Assembly: GCA_047606545.1 (NCBI GenBank)
Contig: JASGEI010000010.1
Span: forward strand, 62,001 to 126,000
Direction of reading: 5' to 3'
Length of the DNA stretch: 64,000 nucleotides
Source of the DNA: JASGDC01 sp047606545
Lineage (GTDB): Bacteria; Actinomycetota; Actinomycetes; Actinomycetales; Micrococcaceae
The position numbers and the translations under genes were made by a program. Below the pieces are notes generated by a model. The model was not told the DNA's origin. It ran no database searches and saw only the letters and a list, made by a program, of their open reading frames with translations. Below, piece by piece: positions 44,653 to 53,336 of the stretch (positions are counted from its first letter, which is position 1; every line of letters begins with the position of its first letter).

Positions 44653-46503
44653 TTATTTAGCTTTTAGCTTAGCAACTAGATCGTTGTAATCACCCTCAGT
44701 AACTACATTTTCTAGTGACATATGCTGAGCTTCACCAGCCTTTTCTTTAGCTTTAGCTGTTTCAGCTTCAGTAGTGACTACTAAAGTAGTTTCATCAGCC
44801 TTAAGCTTCGCAATTGAGGTAGTTTCGATTGGAGTTTCGATATCATTTTGCTTAAATAACTTACGCAGGATAGTCGCACCCATTGAGCTAGAACCTTTCG
44901 TCTTATCGTAAGCGAAAGTTACTTGCTTAATGTCAGTATCTTCATCAACTTTTTCGTCTGAAGCAACTTTTTCCTTAGTAGCAACTGCAGCGCCACCTGC
45001 AACTCCAACACCAGCAGCTTCAGCTGTCTTAGATGGAGCTTCAGCTTCAACAGCTTTTTTACCACCAGCTTTTAAGTGCTCCACAATCTCATCGTAACGA
45101 GGTGAGTTCATGAAGTTTTCTACTGATACGAATGTCGCAGAAGGTGCGTTTTCTACCGCACGATCATGTAATTCTTCTTGGGTCACAATTAACGCTTTAC
45201 TATCATCGTTAAGGTCTCGAACAGCAGAGTTAGTAACTGGATGTGGTAAACCAGCTTCTTTAGCTTTATTACGTAAGATAGATGCACCCATGGCACTTGA
45301 ACCCATACCAGCATCACAGGCGAAAATAATCTTATCAATTTTACCCATATCTTGGTTAGCTACGCTAGCTGCGTTACCTCCGATAGTAGCACCATCAACA
45401 GCCTGGCCTTTACTCTGTGCTTTGGCTTGCTGAACTGATGCTTGAGTAGCTTCAAAGTCATCATCTTCACTCTTATCAGTTTTCAATAGCGCACTTGCAA
45501 CTAAGAATGAAACAGCTGCGGCAACGAAGACACCAGCTAATACTGCGAGGTGTCCGTGTCTTGGTGACATTGCCATCAATGTCAAAATTGACCCTGGCGA
45601 AGCTACTGCCTGTAAACCTGCACCAAATAGCTGGAATGTGAAAGTACCTGATACACCACCAGCAATTACTGCTAAGAATAGTTTTGGCTTCATCATTACG
45701 TATGGGAAGTAAATTTCGTGAATACCACCAAAGAATTGGATGATGATTGCACCTGGCGCTGTAGACTTCGCAGTCCCGCGACCGAAAATTGTGTAAGCCA
45801 ATAAGACACCAAGACCTGGACCAGGGTTTGACTCAAGTAAAAACAATACTGACTTACCAGCTGTAGCTGCCTGTTGTGCTCCAAGTGGCACCAAAATTCC
45901 GTTACCAATTGCATTGTTTAAGAATAGAACCTTTGCTGGTTCGATAATAATATTTGCAAGTGGTAATAAGTGATGCAAAATTAGCCAGTTAACTCCATCA
46001 CCCATAATTCCTGACAAGCCTTTAACGACTGGCCCAATTATATAGAACCCAAGAATTGCTAGGAAGAAACCAATAAAGCCAGCCGAAAAGTTGTTAACCA
46101 ACATCTCGAAACCAGCCCTAACCTTAGGCTGAACAACTTCATCAAATCTCTTAGTTAAGTAACCACCCAATGGGCCCATCATCATGGCACCGATAAACAT
46201 AGGAACGTCAGTACCAACAACTACACCCATTGTTGCTACTGCACCCACTACTGCACCACGTTGTCCATAAACCATATGGCCACCAGTGTATCCGATAAGT
46301 ATAGGTAGTAAATAGGTAATCATTGGTGCTACCATTTTGGCTAGTTCTGCATTTGGAAACCAACCTGCTGGGATAAAGAAACAGGTAATCAAACCCCATG
46401 CGATGAATGCCCCAATATTAGGCATTACCATACCGCTCAATTTAGTACCGAAGTGCTGGACTTTTACTCTAAGACCAGAATCCTTCTTTGTTGCATTTTC
46501 CAC
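44653..46503 (-). CDS. mtlA: Mannitol PTS enzyme IICB with a second, degenerate EIIB domain
   Basis: This 616-residue permease has an EIIC membrane domain (about residues 15-345) with the GGIHEIYFPYV motif, then an EIIB domain whose phospho-acceptor is C396 in FACDAGMGSSAMG. After an Ala/Lys linker a second EIIB-like domain (about 525-616) follows; its equivalent motif reads FAYDKTKGSSSMG, with Tyr532 in place of the cysteine. The usual MtlA of this type stops after one EIIB. The GTG start has AAGGGG five bases upstream. An MtlR-like operator lies about 90 bp upstream. Confidence 0.93.
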   Translation of the reverse strand: MENATKKDSGLRVKVQHFGTKLSGMVMPNIGAFIAWGLITCFFIPAGWFPNAELAKMVAPMITYLLPILIGYTGGHMVYGQRGAVVGAVATMGVVVGTDVPMFIGAMMMGPLGGYLTKRFDEVVQPKVRAGFEMLVNNFSAGFIGFFLAILGFYIIGPVVKGLSGIMGDGVNWLILHHLLPLANIIIEPAKVLFLNNAIGNGILVPLGAQQAATAGKSVLFLLESNPGPGLGVLLAYTIFGRGTAKSTAPGAIIIQFFGGIHEIYFPYVMMKPKLFLAVIAGGVSGTFTFQLFGAGLQAVASPGSILTLMAMSPRHGHLAVLAGVFVAAAVSFLVASALLKTDKSEDDDFEATQASVQQAKAQSKGQAVDGATIGGNAASVANQDMGKIDKIIFACDAGMGSSAMGASILRNKAKEAGLPHPVTNSAVRDLNDDSKALIVTQEELHDRAVENAPSATFVSVENFMNSPRYDEIVEHLKAGGKKAVEAEAPSKTAEAAGVGVAGGAAVATKEKVASDEKVDEDTDIKQVTFAYDKTKGSSSMGATILRKLFKQNDIETPIETTSIAKLKADETTLVVTTEAETAKAKEKAGEAQHMSLENVVTEGDYNDLVAKLKAK

Positions 46504-46592
46504 TTATGCCCCTTATAAAGTATTAGTTAAATTTTTAGTTATAATTCAATTCTAAGAAAATTCACAGACACTGTACATGGAAACTATTTAGA

Positions 46593-46620
46593 TATTTGGC
46601 GCACTCAAATGTGCCAAATA
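46593..46620. promoter_or_regulatory. Candidate MtlR operator upstream of mtlA
   Basis: TATTTGGCGCA and TGTGCCAAATA form an 11-base inverted repeat (one mismatch) around a 6-base AT-rich centre. The core TTGGC-CA...TGTGCCAA resembles the TTG-CACA/TGTG-CAA symmetry known for MtlR sites. It lies about 90 bp upstream of the mtlA start, suitable for an activator. The rest of the 344-bp gap 46504-46847 holds no gene I can support. Confidence 0.65.
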
Positions 46621-46847
46621 TAAAAAGAAACTTAAACTACTGGCTAAGGATACTTATTGCATAAGAAAGAACTAAAGCTCAAACTACTTTGAAATAAGCT
46701 GGTTTATTAGATTAGAACTGTTTAAGTAGGAGTACCACAATAAAATATGCAAAACCTATTTTGATAACTATACATAATCATTAATTAGAATGATTTTTAT
46801 AATAAGGCATAAGTCTTAACCTTTGATACGGCTATGCTTGTAGCATT

Positions 46848-47231
46848 ATGGAGCTTCCTGTTTCCCCGCTACTACTGGCTAGCAACAAAAAGTACGCCAC
46901 GATATTTTGCACTCGAATCGTGGAACTACTCTTTGAGGTGCTCTGTGGAGATAGACCGCTTAAACAAGTTCAAATACTACTTGCTCCAAGAATCTATCGA
47001 CAATTCGCTAAAAGGTTATGGCTCATCAATAAGGTAAAAGCCAGAAGCCCAAAGATTCCCCTGCTACTTTTTAAAAATGTAACTGTGAAAAAGCTACGAA
47101 TACAAAGCCCAAATCCTAATATTCTAGAAGTAAGTTGCATTGTTAAAGATCGTGTCAGAATCCGAGCACTATCATTTAAGCTAGTTGAAACTAAACAAAT
47201 CTGGCAGCTAACACAATTAGAAATCGGTTAG
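46848..47231 (+). CDS. Rv3235-family protein
   Basis: This 127-residue basic protein has a C-terminal half with RVRIRALSFKLVETKQIWQLTQLEIG, the pattern of small actinobacterial Rv3235-like proteins of unknown function. It converges with secA and overlaps its stop by 4 bp; Rv3235 likewise lies near secA1 in mycobacteria. No clear ribosome-binding site precedes the ATG, so the start is uncertain. Confidence 0.6.
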   Translation: MELPVSPLLLASNKKYATIFCTRIVELLFEVLCGDRPLKQVQILLAPRIYRQFAKRLWLINKVKARSPKIPLLLFKNVTVKKLRIQSPNPNILEVSCIVKDRVRIRALSFKLVETKQIWQLTQLEIG

Positions 47232-49831
47232 CTTAATCTACGTCCAGGTTGCTCTTGTGCAGTAGCTTCGCCTTCTTCGTTAGGAGCTAAATAATGTAAG
47301 CTCTGTCCATCAAAATTAAGTTGCACTTGAGCTTGCTGCCCTGGAGCAGTGTCTACCTTAAATAAAGATTTAACGGTTTCAAGCCGGATATTATCCATCA
47401 TCATATTAAACAGTGCATAACCTTCGCGCTGATACTCTACTAATGGATCACGCTGAGCCATAGCACGTAACCCAATACCTTCTTTCAGGTAGTCCATCTC
47501 ATATAGATGCTCTTGCCATTTTTCGCCGATAATTGATAGTAAAGTTTGACGTTCTACATCACGAAGTCCTGGTCCAAGCTGATCTTCTTTTTTCTGATAC
47601 TGAACTTTTGCATCTGAAATCAACTCTCGCGTAATAAAGTCAGCAGTTAAATTAGCTTTACCCTGGGCTGCTTCTTCTACTTCATCAATTGAGATATTAA
47701 CAGGATAGATTTCACGCATATCACTCCATAGCTGTGGCAAATCCCAAGTTTCGCCGGTACCTTTATCGTGTGCGTATTCATCTACTTTGTCAGTAATAAC
47801 ATCTTCAAAGAAGTTTTCAACTTTCTTTTTCAGATTGTCACCTTTAAGGATTTGCCTACGATCGCTATAGATTGCTTCACGTTGCCGGTTCATTACATCG
47901 TCATACTTCAAGATATTCTTACGCTGTTCAGCGTGAGTTGACTCTACTTGGTTTTGTGCAGACATAATTGCTTTTGAAACCATCTTAGATTCGATAGGTA
48001 CGTCATCCGGAAGCGATGAATTCATAATTCGCTCTCCCATAGCTGGGTTAAACATCCGCATCAAATCATCAGTCATTGAAAGGTAGAACCGAGATTCACC
48101 TGGATCTCCTTGACGCCCAGCACGACCACGTAACTGATTATCAATACGACGAGATTCGTGACGTTCAGTACCAAGCACGTAAAGGCCACCAAGTTTGATT
48201 ACCTCATCGTGCTCTGCCTTAACCTGCTCTTTAGCTTTAGCCAAAGCATCTGGCCATAATTCTTCATATTGTTCTGGAGTCTGTACCGGATCGAGACCAG
48301 CTGCCTTCATCTTATCCACTGCAATATGCTCATCATTACCACCAAGCATAATGTCAGTACCACGACCAGCCATGTTTGTAGCAACTGTTACTGCTCCTTT
48401 ACGACCAGCCTGCGCCACAATAGATGCTTCATGTTCATGGAATTTCGCATTCAGTACCTCATGCTTAACTCCGACTTCACGAAGCTTAGCAGATAAGTAT
48501 TCACTCTTTTCCACGCTAGTGGTACCAACCAAAATTGGCTGACCTTTTTCATGACGTTCTACAATGTCTTCTACTACTGCATCAAATTTAACAATCTCAT
48601 TTTTATAGATTAAGTCAGAATTATCAATACGTTGCATTGGCTTATTTGTCGGGATTGGCACTACCCCAATTTTATAGGTTGACATAAATTCTGCAGCTTC
48701 AGTTTCCGCAGTACCAGTCATACCAGAAAGTTTGTCATAAAGCCTGAAATAGTTTTGTAGTGTAATGGTCGCCATTGTCTGGTTTTCTGGCTGAATTTCT
48801 ACGTTTTCTTTAGCTTCAATAGCTTGGTGTACCCCATCGTTATAACGACGACCTTCCAGAATACGTCCCGTGTGCTCATCAACAATCATTACTTCGCTAT
48901 TTTGCACTACATAATCTTTATCGCGCTTAAAAAGCTCTTTTGCTTTAATTGCATTATTTATAAAACCAATAAGTGGTGTATTCTGCACATCGTATAGGTT
49001 ATTAATACCTAAATAATCTTCAACTTTGTCGATACCGGAATCAAGCAGACCTACAGTTTTTTTCTTTTCGTCTACTTCGTAATGTTCATTAATCTTTAAA
49101 CGTTTAACAATACGGGCAAATTCAACATACCAACGGTTTGCATCTCCAGATGCTGGTCCAGAGATAATTAACGGAGTACGTGACTCATCAATCAAAATTG
49201 AGTCTACCTCATCGACAATTGCGAAATTGTGCCCTCGCTGCACTAATTCATCTTGACTCCACGCCATGTTATCACGCAAATAATCAAAACCGAACTCGTT
49301 ATTGGTACCGTATGTGATGTCACAGTTATACTCAGCTAACCGTTCATCTGGGGTCATCGAAGAGAGGATACACCCACAAGATATACCTAAGAAACGGAAA
49401 ATACGTCCCATTAATTTAGACTGGTACTCAGCCAAGTAATCGTTAACAGTTACGATATGGACGCCTTTACCTGTCAAAGCATTCAAATATGCTGGTAAAG
49501 TTGCCACTAAAGTCTTACCTTCACCAGTTTTCATTTCTGAAATATTGCCCATATGCAGGTTAGCCCCACCCATAACTTGCACTCGGAAATGGCGCATACC
49601 TAATGTACGATCTGCTGCTTCGCGTACAGCAGCAAAAGCCTCAGGCAAGAGCTCATCAAGCGTCTCACCTTTCTGATAGCGCTCTTTTAAAGATTCGGTT
49701 TCAGCTTTAAGCTCTTCATCGCTTAGCTTTTTAAATTCACCCTCTAAAGCGTCAACAGCATTAGCATAATTGCCAAGCTTTTTTAAAGTGCGCGTATCTC
49801 CTACTCGGAGTACTTTTTCAAGAACTTTCAC
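47228..49831 (-). CDS. secA: Protein translocase ATPase SecA
   Basis: This 867-residue SecA has Walker A MKTGEGKT, DEVDSILIDE, the helicase motif GTDIMLGG, AGRQGDPGESRFYLS and the helical wing/scaffold domains. It drives protein export through SecYEG. The C-terminal zinc-binding SecB-interaction motif is absent, as in SecA1 proteins of actinobacteria. A large inverted repeat lies in its leader. Confidence 0.97.
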   Translation of the reverse strand: MKVLEKVLRVGDTRTLKKLGNYANAVDALEGEFKKLSDEELKAETESLKERYQKGETLDELLPEAFAAVREAADRTLGMRHFRVQVMGGANLHMGNISEMKTGEGKTLVATLPAYLNALTGKGVHIVTVNDYLAEYQSKLMGRIFRFLGISCGCILSSMTPDERLAEYNCDITYGTNNEFGFDYLRDNMAWSQDELVQRGHNFAIVDEVDSILIDESRTPLIISGPASGDANRWYVEFARIVKRLKINEHYEVDEKKKTVGLLDSGIDKVEDYLGINNLYDVQNTPLIGFINNAIKAKELFKRDKDYVVQNSEVMIVDEHTGRILEGRRYNDGVHQAIEAKENVEIQPENQTMATITLQNYFRLYDKLSGMTGTAETEAAEFMSTYKIGVVPIPTNKPMQRIDNSDLIYKNEIVKFDAVVEDIVERHEKGQPILVGTTSVEKSEYLSAKLREVGVKHEVLNAKFHEHEASIVAQAGRKGAVTVATNMAGRGTDIMLGGNDEHIAVDKMKAAGLDPVQTPEQYEELWPDALAKAKEQVKAEHDEVIKLGGLYVLGTERHESRRIDNQLRGRAGRQGDPGESRFYLSMTDDLMRMFNPAMGERIMNSSLPDDVPIESKMVSKAIMSAQNQVESTHAEQRKNILKYDDVMNRQREAIYSDRRQILKGDNLKKKVENFFEDVITDKVDEYAHDKGTGETWDLPQLWSDMREIYPVNISIDEVEEAAQGKANLTADFITRELISDAKVQYQKKEDQLGPGLRDVERQTLLSIIGEKWQEHLYEMDYLKEGIGLRAMAQRDPLVEYQREGYALFNMMMDNIRLETVKSLFKVDTAPGQQAQVQLNFDGQSLHYLAPNEEGEATAQEQPGRRLS

Positions 49832-49854
49832 TAATTATCTCTCTATACAAGTAA

Positions 49855-49901
49855 CGACCCAATAACTAAGTACTCTTTCCAGTTTACTAGTTATTGAGTC
49901 G
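49855..49901 (-). terminator. Long inverted repeat between hpf and secA
   Basis: CGACCCAATAACTA and TAGTTATTGAGTCG form a 14-bp stem with one mismatch and a 19-base loop in the 100-bp hpf-secA gap. It may end the hpf transcript or act as a structured secA leader. A second small stem (GCAAAATA/TATTTTGC, 49920-49940) overlaps the hpf stop. Confidence 0.55.
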
Positions 49902-49931
49902 AATGGTGAAGTTAGTTAGGCAAAATATTAA

Positions 49932-50654
49932 CTATTTTGCTTTATAGTTAATAACCTCTTCATCAGAAGCTTCTTCAATGCCTTCTTCAAGGGTAATAAC
50001 ACCGTAGTCCCAGCCTTTACGACGGTAAACCACGTGTGGTTGCTTTGAATCTTCTTCAATAAATAGGTAGAAGTCATGACCCAATAGCTCCATATTGTCT
50101 ACCGCATCTTCAACTTTCATCTCAGTTGCTGGGAAAGCTTTACGACGGATAACTACTGGTGAGCTGTAATCTTCTTCTTCAGCATGATTAGAAGCACTAG
50201 TTAAATCTGCCTTACTCTCTTCAAAGATACGTTCTATTGGATCTGGAATCACGCCACCTTCAACATCTTCAGAGTATTGAAGTCCAGCTTGCTCAGGCAA
50301 TGCTGTTACTGCAGCAGTAGAAGTCTTCTTACGACGACCTTTACGCGCAATGTGCTTCTTCTTATCATGTGCACGACGTAAGCGCTCTATCAGCTTTTTG
50401 AATGCAAGATCAAAAGTTTCTTTTTCTTCAGAACCAGTGGCTTCAGAACGAATTGCTGGCCCTCGGCTAATAACTGTCAATTCAGTTTTAAGAGCTGAGT
50501 CACTTACTTTTGCATGTTCGTTTTCAGAAACCTTAACGTCAAGGCGAGCTGTAGAAGCAACACCCAATTGTGTAACTTTTTCAACCTTTGCACTAACGTA
50601 TTCCTCTAAATCTTTGGAAATTTTGTGGTTTCTACCAATGAACTGTACCTTCAC
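49932..50654 (-). CDS. hpf: Ribosome hibernation promoting factor, long form
   Basis: This 240-residue protein has the N-terminal HPF/YfiA domain (MKVQFIGRNHKISKDLEEYVSAKVEKV), a linker, and a C-terminal dimerisation domain with VIRRKAFPATEMKVEDAVDNME and LLGHDFYLFIEED. Long HPF dimerises 70S ribosomes into inactive 100S particles during stress. Position upstream of secA is common in bacteria. Confidence 0.96.
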   Translation of the reverse strand: MKVQFIGRNHKISKDLEEYVSAKVEKVTQLGVASTARLDVKVSENEHAKVSDSALKTELTVISRGPAIRSEATGSEEKETFDLAFKKLIERLRRAHDKKKHIARKGRRKKTSTAAVTALPEQAGLQYSEDVEGGVIPDPIERIFEESKADLTSASNHAEEEDYSSPVVIRRKAFPATEMKVEDAVDNMELLGHDFYLFIEEDSKQPHVVYRRKGWDYGVITLEEGIEEASDEEVINYKAK

Positions 50655-50761
50655 GATAACCCTCCTTGATCATCATTTTTCCCTTTACTTAACCATAGCA
50701 TTTATCAATGAAAACAGCACTTTCAGAACCGATTTTGGCTTGTCTATTAAAATATGGTATT

Positions 50762-51415
50762 TCACTTGCAAACAGTGGCTAAAACTGCTGCACCACTTAC
50801 TGAAATTCCAACACTTTTTAAAGCTCTGGCTCCTTCAATCAAAGTAGCTCCCGTAGTACAAATATCATCAATTAAAATTATCTGTGCATTTGGTAAATGT
50901 TTAAGCTCTCGTTCTTTACCAGTTGAAACCCACATTGTATGGTGAACATTCCATTTACGGTTATTAGCATTAACACTAGCTTGCGCAGTTTTATTACTCT
51001 GCTTTAAAGCCGGCACAAACACTACTCGTTCATCAAAGTTTTGTATCAACTTAGTTGCAGCTTTTGCAACTAAACTTATATGGTCATAACCTCTAGTTTT
51101 AACTCGATGTTTTGTGCTTGGCATTGGCACTAAGATAATCTTTTGAAGGGCACTTTTCGCAATAATTGCTTCGATAGTTCGTGCCAAAGCTACTGAAAGA
51201 AAAGGCACTAGATCTGTGCGCCCTGCACTTTTATAGCTTTTTATCAAGGTATCAAATCCAGCACTATAATCTGCGTAATACCACAATGGAAAAGGCACCC
51301 TATCTTCAATCGATAAAGCTGGACGATAATCAAGAAATTGAGCTTTGCAAGTAGCGCACCACTTTTCACCAAGTTTCTTACACATAGCACAATAATCTGG
51401 GAAAAAGATTTCCAT
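50762..51415 (-). CDS. ComF-family phosphoribosyltransferase-like protein
   Basis: This 217-residue protein has an N-terminal zinc-ribbon-like segment (CAMCKKLGEKWCATC) and a C-terminal type I phosphoribosyltransferase fold with the PRPP loop IILIDDICTTGATL. It belongs to the ComF/GntX family. ComF in naturally competent bacteria helps DNA uptake; no competence genes are near, so the role here is open. Confidence 0.9.
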   Translation of the reverse strand: MEIFFPDYCAMCKKLGEKWCATCKAQFLDYRPALSIEDRVPFPLWYYADYSAGFDTLIKSYKSAGRTDLVPFLSVALARTIEAIIAKSALQKIILVPMPSTKHRVKTRGYDHISLVAKAATKLIQNFDERVVFVPALKQSNKTAQASVNANNRKWNVHHTMWVSTGKERELKHLPNAQIILIDDICTTGATLIEGARALKSVGISVSGAAVLATVCK

Positions 51416-51435
51416 TAACGCAGTGGAACTCAGTG

Positions 51436-51822
51436 CTATTCCTTATTACTGTTAGGAATTATTCGTAAATGATTCCTAGAGTTACGCATTCCAGGAGGGT
51501 TAGTAGGTTTTGGAGGCGTTATTGCAATCTTTTCTTCACGGGGTGACTTAATTTGCACTTGCTCTTCTTTGAGCACATCTGCAATTGCTAGTAAATCTTC
51601 ATCCTCAGTTTTTTCGATATCTGGAATTTCTAAACGTAAAACATCCCAACCTTTAGGCACATTTAGTCGTTCCGTATGTTTACGACATAAATCATAAGCA
51701 TGCGGCTCAGCATAAGTAGACAATTGCCCTAAAACCGCTGTCGAATCAGCGTAGACAAAAGTTAAAGTACCTACAGCGTTGCCGTTGCAACCTGGTTTTG
51801 AGCATTTTCTTTTTATTTCCAC
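51436..51822 (-). CDS. DUF3499 family protein
   Basis: This 128-residue protein starts MEIKRKCSKPGCNGNAVGTLTFVY and contains YAEPHAYDLCRKHTERLNVPKGWDVLRL; the paired cysteines suggest a zinc site. It matches the actinobacterial DUF3499 family (Rv3258c), usually found near whiB2. Function unknown. Confidence 0.88.
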   Translation of the reverse strand: MEIKRKCSKPGCNGNAVGTLTFVYADSTAVLGQLSTYAEPHAYDLCRKHTERLNVPKGWDVLRLEIPDIEKTEDEDLLAIADVLKEEQVQIKSPREEKIAITPPKPTNPPGMRNSRNHLRIIPNSNKE

Positions 51823-51854
51823 AGTTTCTAGGTTACCTTATGCAAGCTCAGTAA

Positions 51855-53336
51855 TTAAGGAATAATCTGTACTTTTTCTTGCTGATAATTTTGAACAGCA
51901 TTACCAATTTGAGCTGCGGCAAGGTATGCGCCGTCACTTCTAGACATATTTTGACCAACATATAAATTACCTGAGTTTACCTCTAGTAAATATCCATTTT
52001 CAGTTGTTGGCAAACTACTTGCATCAAAAGTACGCTGGGTATTAGTAGCAAAACTTAATGGTGTTTTTACTCCAAGCTCACCAAGGTTATTAATTGGTGT
52101 AATTGTAGCTTGTACTGGTGATGTAGCAAAGAAAGTGAAAAGATTATCTAGCTCAGGAGCAGGGATTATATAACTTGCCCCTTTTACAGCTTCACCCGAG
52201 CTCATCCAGGCTATATCTGCAGTTTTTGGCTGATCATCACCAAGAGCAAAGTTTCGCACTCCAGTAGCTACTGGTACATCAGAAGTCACTACAAAACTAT
52301 ACTTACCTCCAGCAATCCCATCCAAGTCTTTGTCAAGAGAGGTCTTTGGTTGAACTTGGAATTTCATATTAGAACTTAATGGCGAACCTTCCGCATACAC
52401 TGTCACTGTCACATTTGCGACTTTATCTTCTGGATTAGTAACGCGGATAACACCTTTAGAGTCACCATAAACTTTCATGTCTTCATCATCAACTTTGGAA
52501 ATATCATCCAAAGAAACTCCAGCAATTACTTGTTGTTTGCTAGGGGCTTGAGATGGCATTATATAAGAGATGCCACCTGGCGTAGTACCACGCAAAACAG
52601 TGGCCTGAGCAAAGATTGAAGTAGCCCCACCAGTAGAAGTCGCATGGATTGCGGTATTACCTTGATTTCCAGTTAGAGCAGCGACGTTAACCAGTTTTTG
52701 ACTATGTGCGCCAATTACATAGCTCTGCGCAGATGTCTCATTTACTCCAGCTTTTTCAGTAAAAAACTCTAAGTTAACAGTACTTGGTTTATCAGAGATA
52801 TTAGCAATAGCTAATACTGTACTGCGACCAGTATTAGTAGAACCACCAATAAACCAACTATCGTTAGTAGGAATTACACAATAACCAGCCGCTACCCCTT
52901 TTAAGTCCCCTGAAGTAGCAGCTGACACTGCTAAGCCATTGTAATCATTTAAAGATTTTGTATTTTCCCATGATAAATCTGTCAAACCACCAACACCAAC
53001 ACTCTTTTGGTTAGCTACCTGCTTTTGCAACAAACCACCACCTACATCTTTTAAGTTAAGGTTATCGGTAATCGCATGATCCTTATTAGCAAGTGCAGTT
53101 ACTGCACCGCGAACTTCAGAATATTTAGGGGCAAATTGGGCATCAACGTTACCAGTTGATTCAGGGAATTTCACTGGCCCCGGGCAGACTCGATGTGATA
53201 CTACACTACTAACTTCACTGTCCTGTACAGTAAGTTTCTGATCAAAAGTATTACTAGCGAATTGGGAGCTTACTAGTGCAAGAGCAGAACCTACAACTAT
53301 CGCGCTAGTTACTAGGATACGTTTTTTATTAGTCAT
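51855..53336 (-). CDS. DUF5719 family exported protein
   Basis: This 493-residue protein has an N-terminal signal/anchor segment (about residues 5-28) and a beta-rich extracellular region with repeats of an ATGVR/VTVY character, typical of DUF5719 proteins of actinobacteria. It overlaps the upstream glycosyltransferase gene by 4 nt, and the pair is conserved beside whiB2 and DUF3499. It probably works with the glycosyltransferase in cell-envelope assembly. Confidence 0.8.
   Translation of the reverse strand: MTNKKRILVTSAIVVGSALALVSSQFASNTFDQKLTVQDSEVSSVVSHRVCPGPVKFPESTGNVDAQFAPKYSEVRGAVTALANKDHAITDNLNLKDVGGGLLQKQVANQKSVGVGGLTDLSWENTKSLNDYNGLAVSAATSGDLKGVAAGYCVIPTNDSWFIGGSTNTGRSTVLAIANISDKPSTVNLEFFTEKAGVNETSAQSYVIGAHSQKLVNVAALTGNQGNTAIHATSTGGATSIFAQATVLRGTTPGGISYIMPSQAPSKQQVIAGVSLDDISKVDDEDMKVYGDSKGVIRVTNPEDKVANVTVTVYAEGSPLSSNMKFQVQPKTSLDKDLDGIAGGKYSFVVTSDVPVATGVRNFALGDDQPKTADIAWMSSGEAVKGASYIIPAPELDNLFTFFATSPVQATITPINNLGELGVKTPLSFATNTQRTFDASSLPTTENGYLLEVNSGNLYVGQNMSRSDGAYLAAAQIGNAVQNYQQEKVQIIP

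Noticed and set aside
44653..44925. Second EIIB of MtlA as a frameshift or assembly artefact
   Set aside because: The domain is in frame, separated by a composition-typical Ala/Lys linker, and too diverged from the first EIIB to be a recent duplication error.
46834..47037. A 67-codon plus-strand reading frame overlapping the Rv3235-like gene
   Set aside because: The alternate frame has no family resemblance; the overlapping 127-codon frame carries the Rv3235-type C-terminus.
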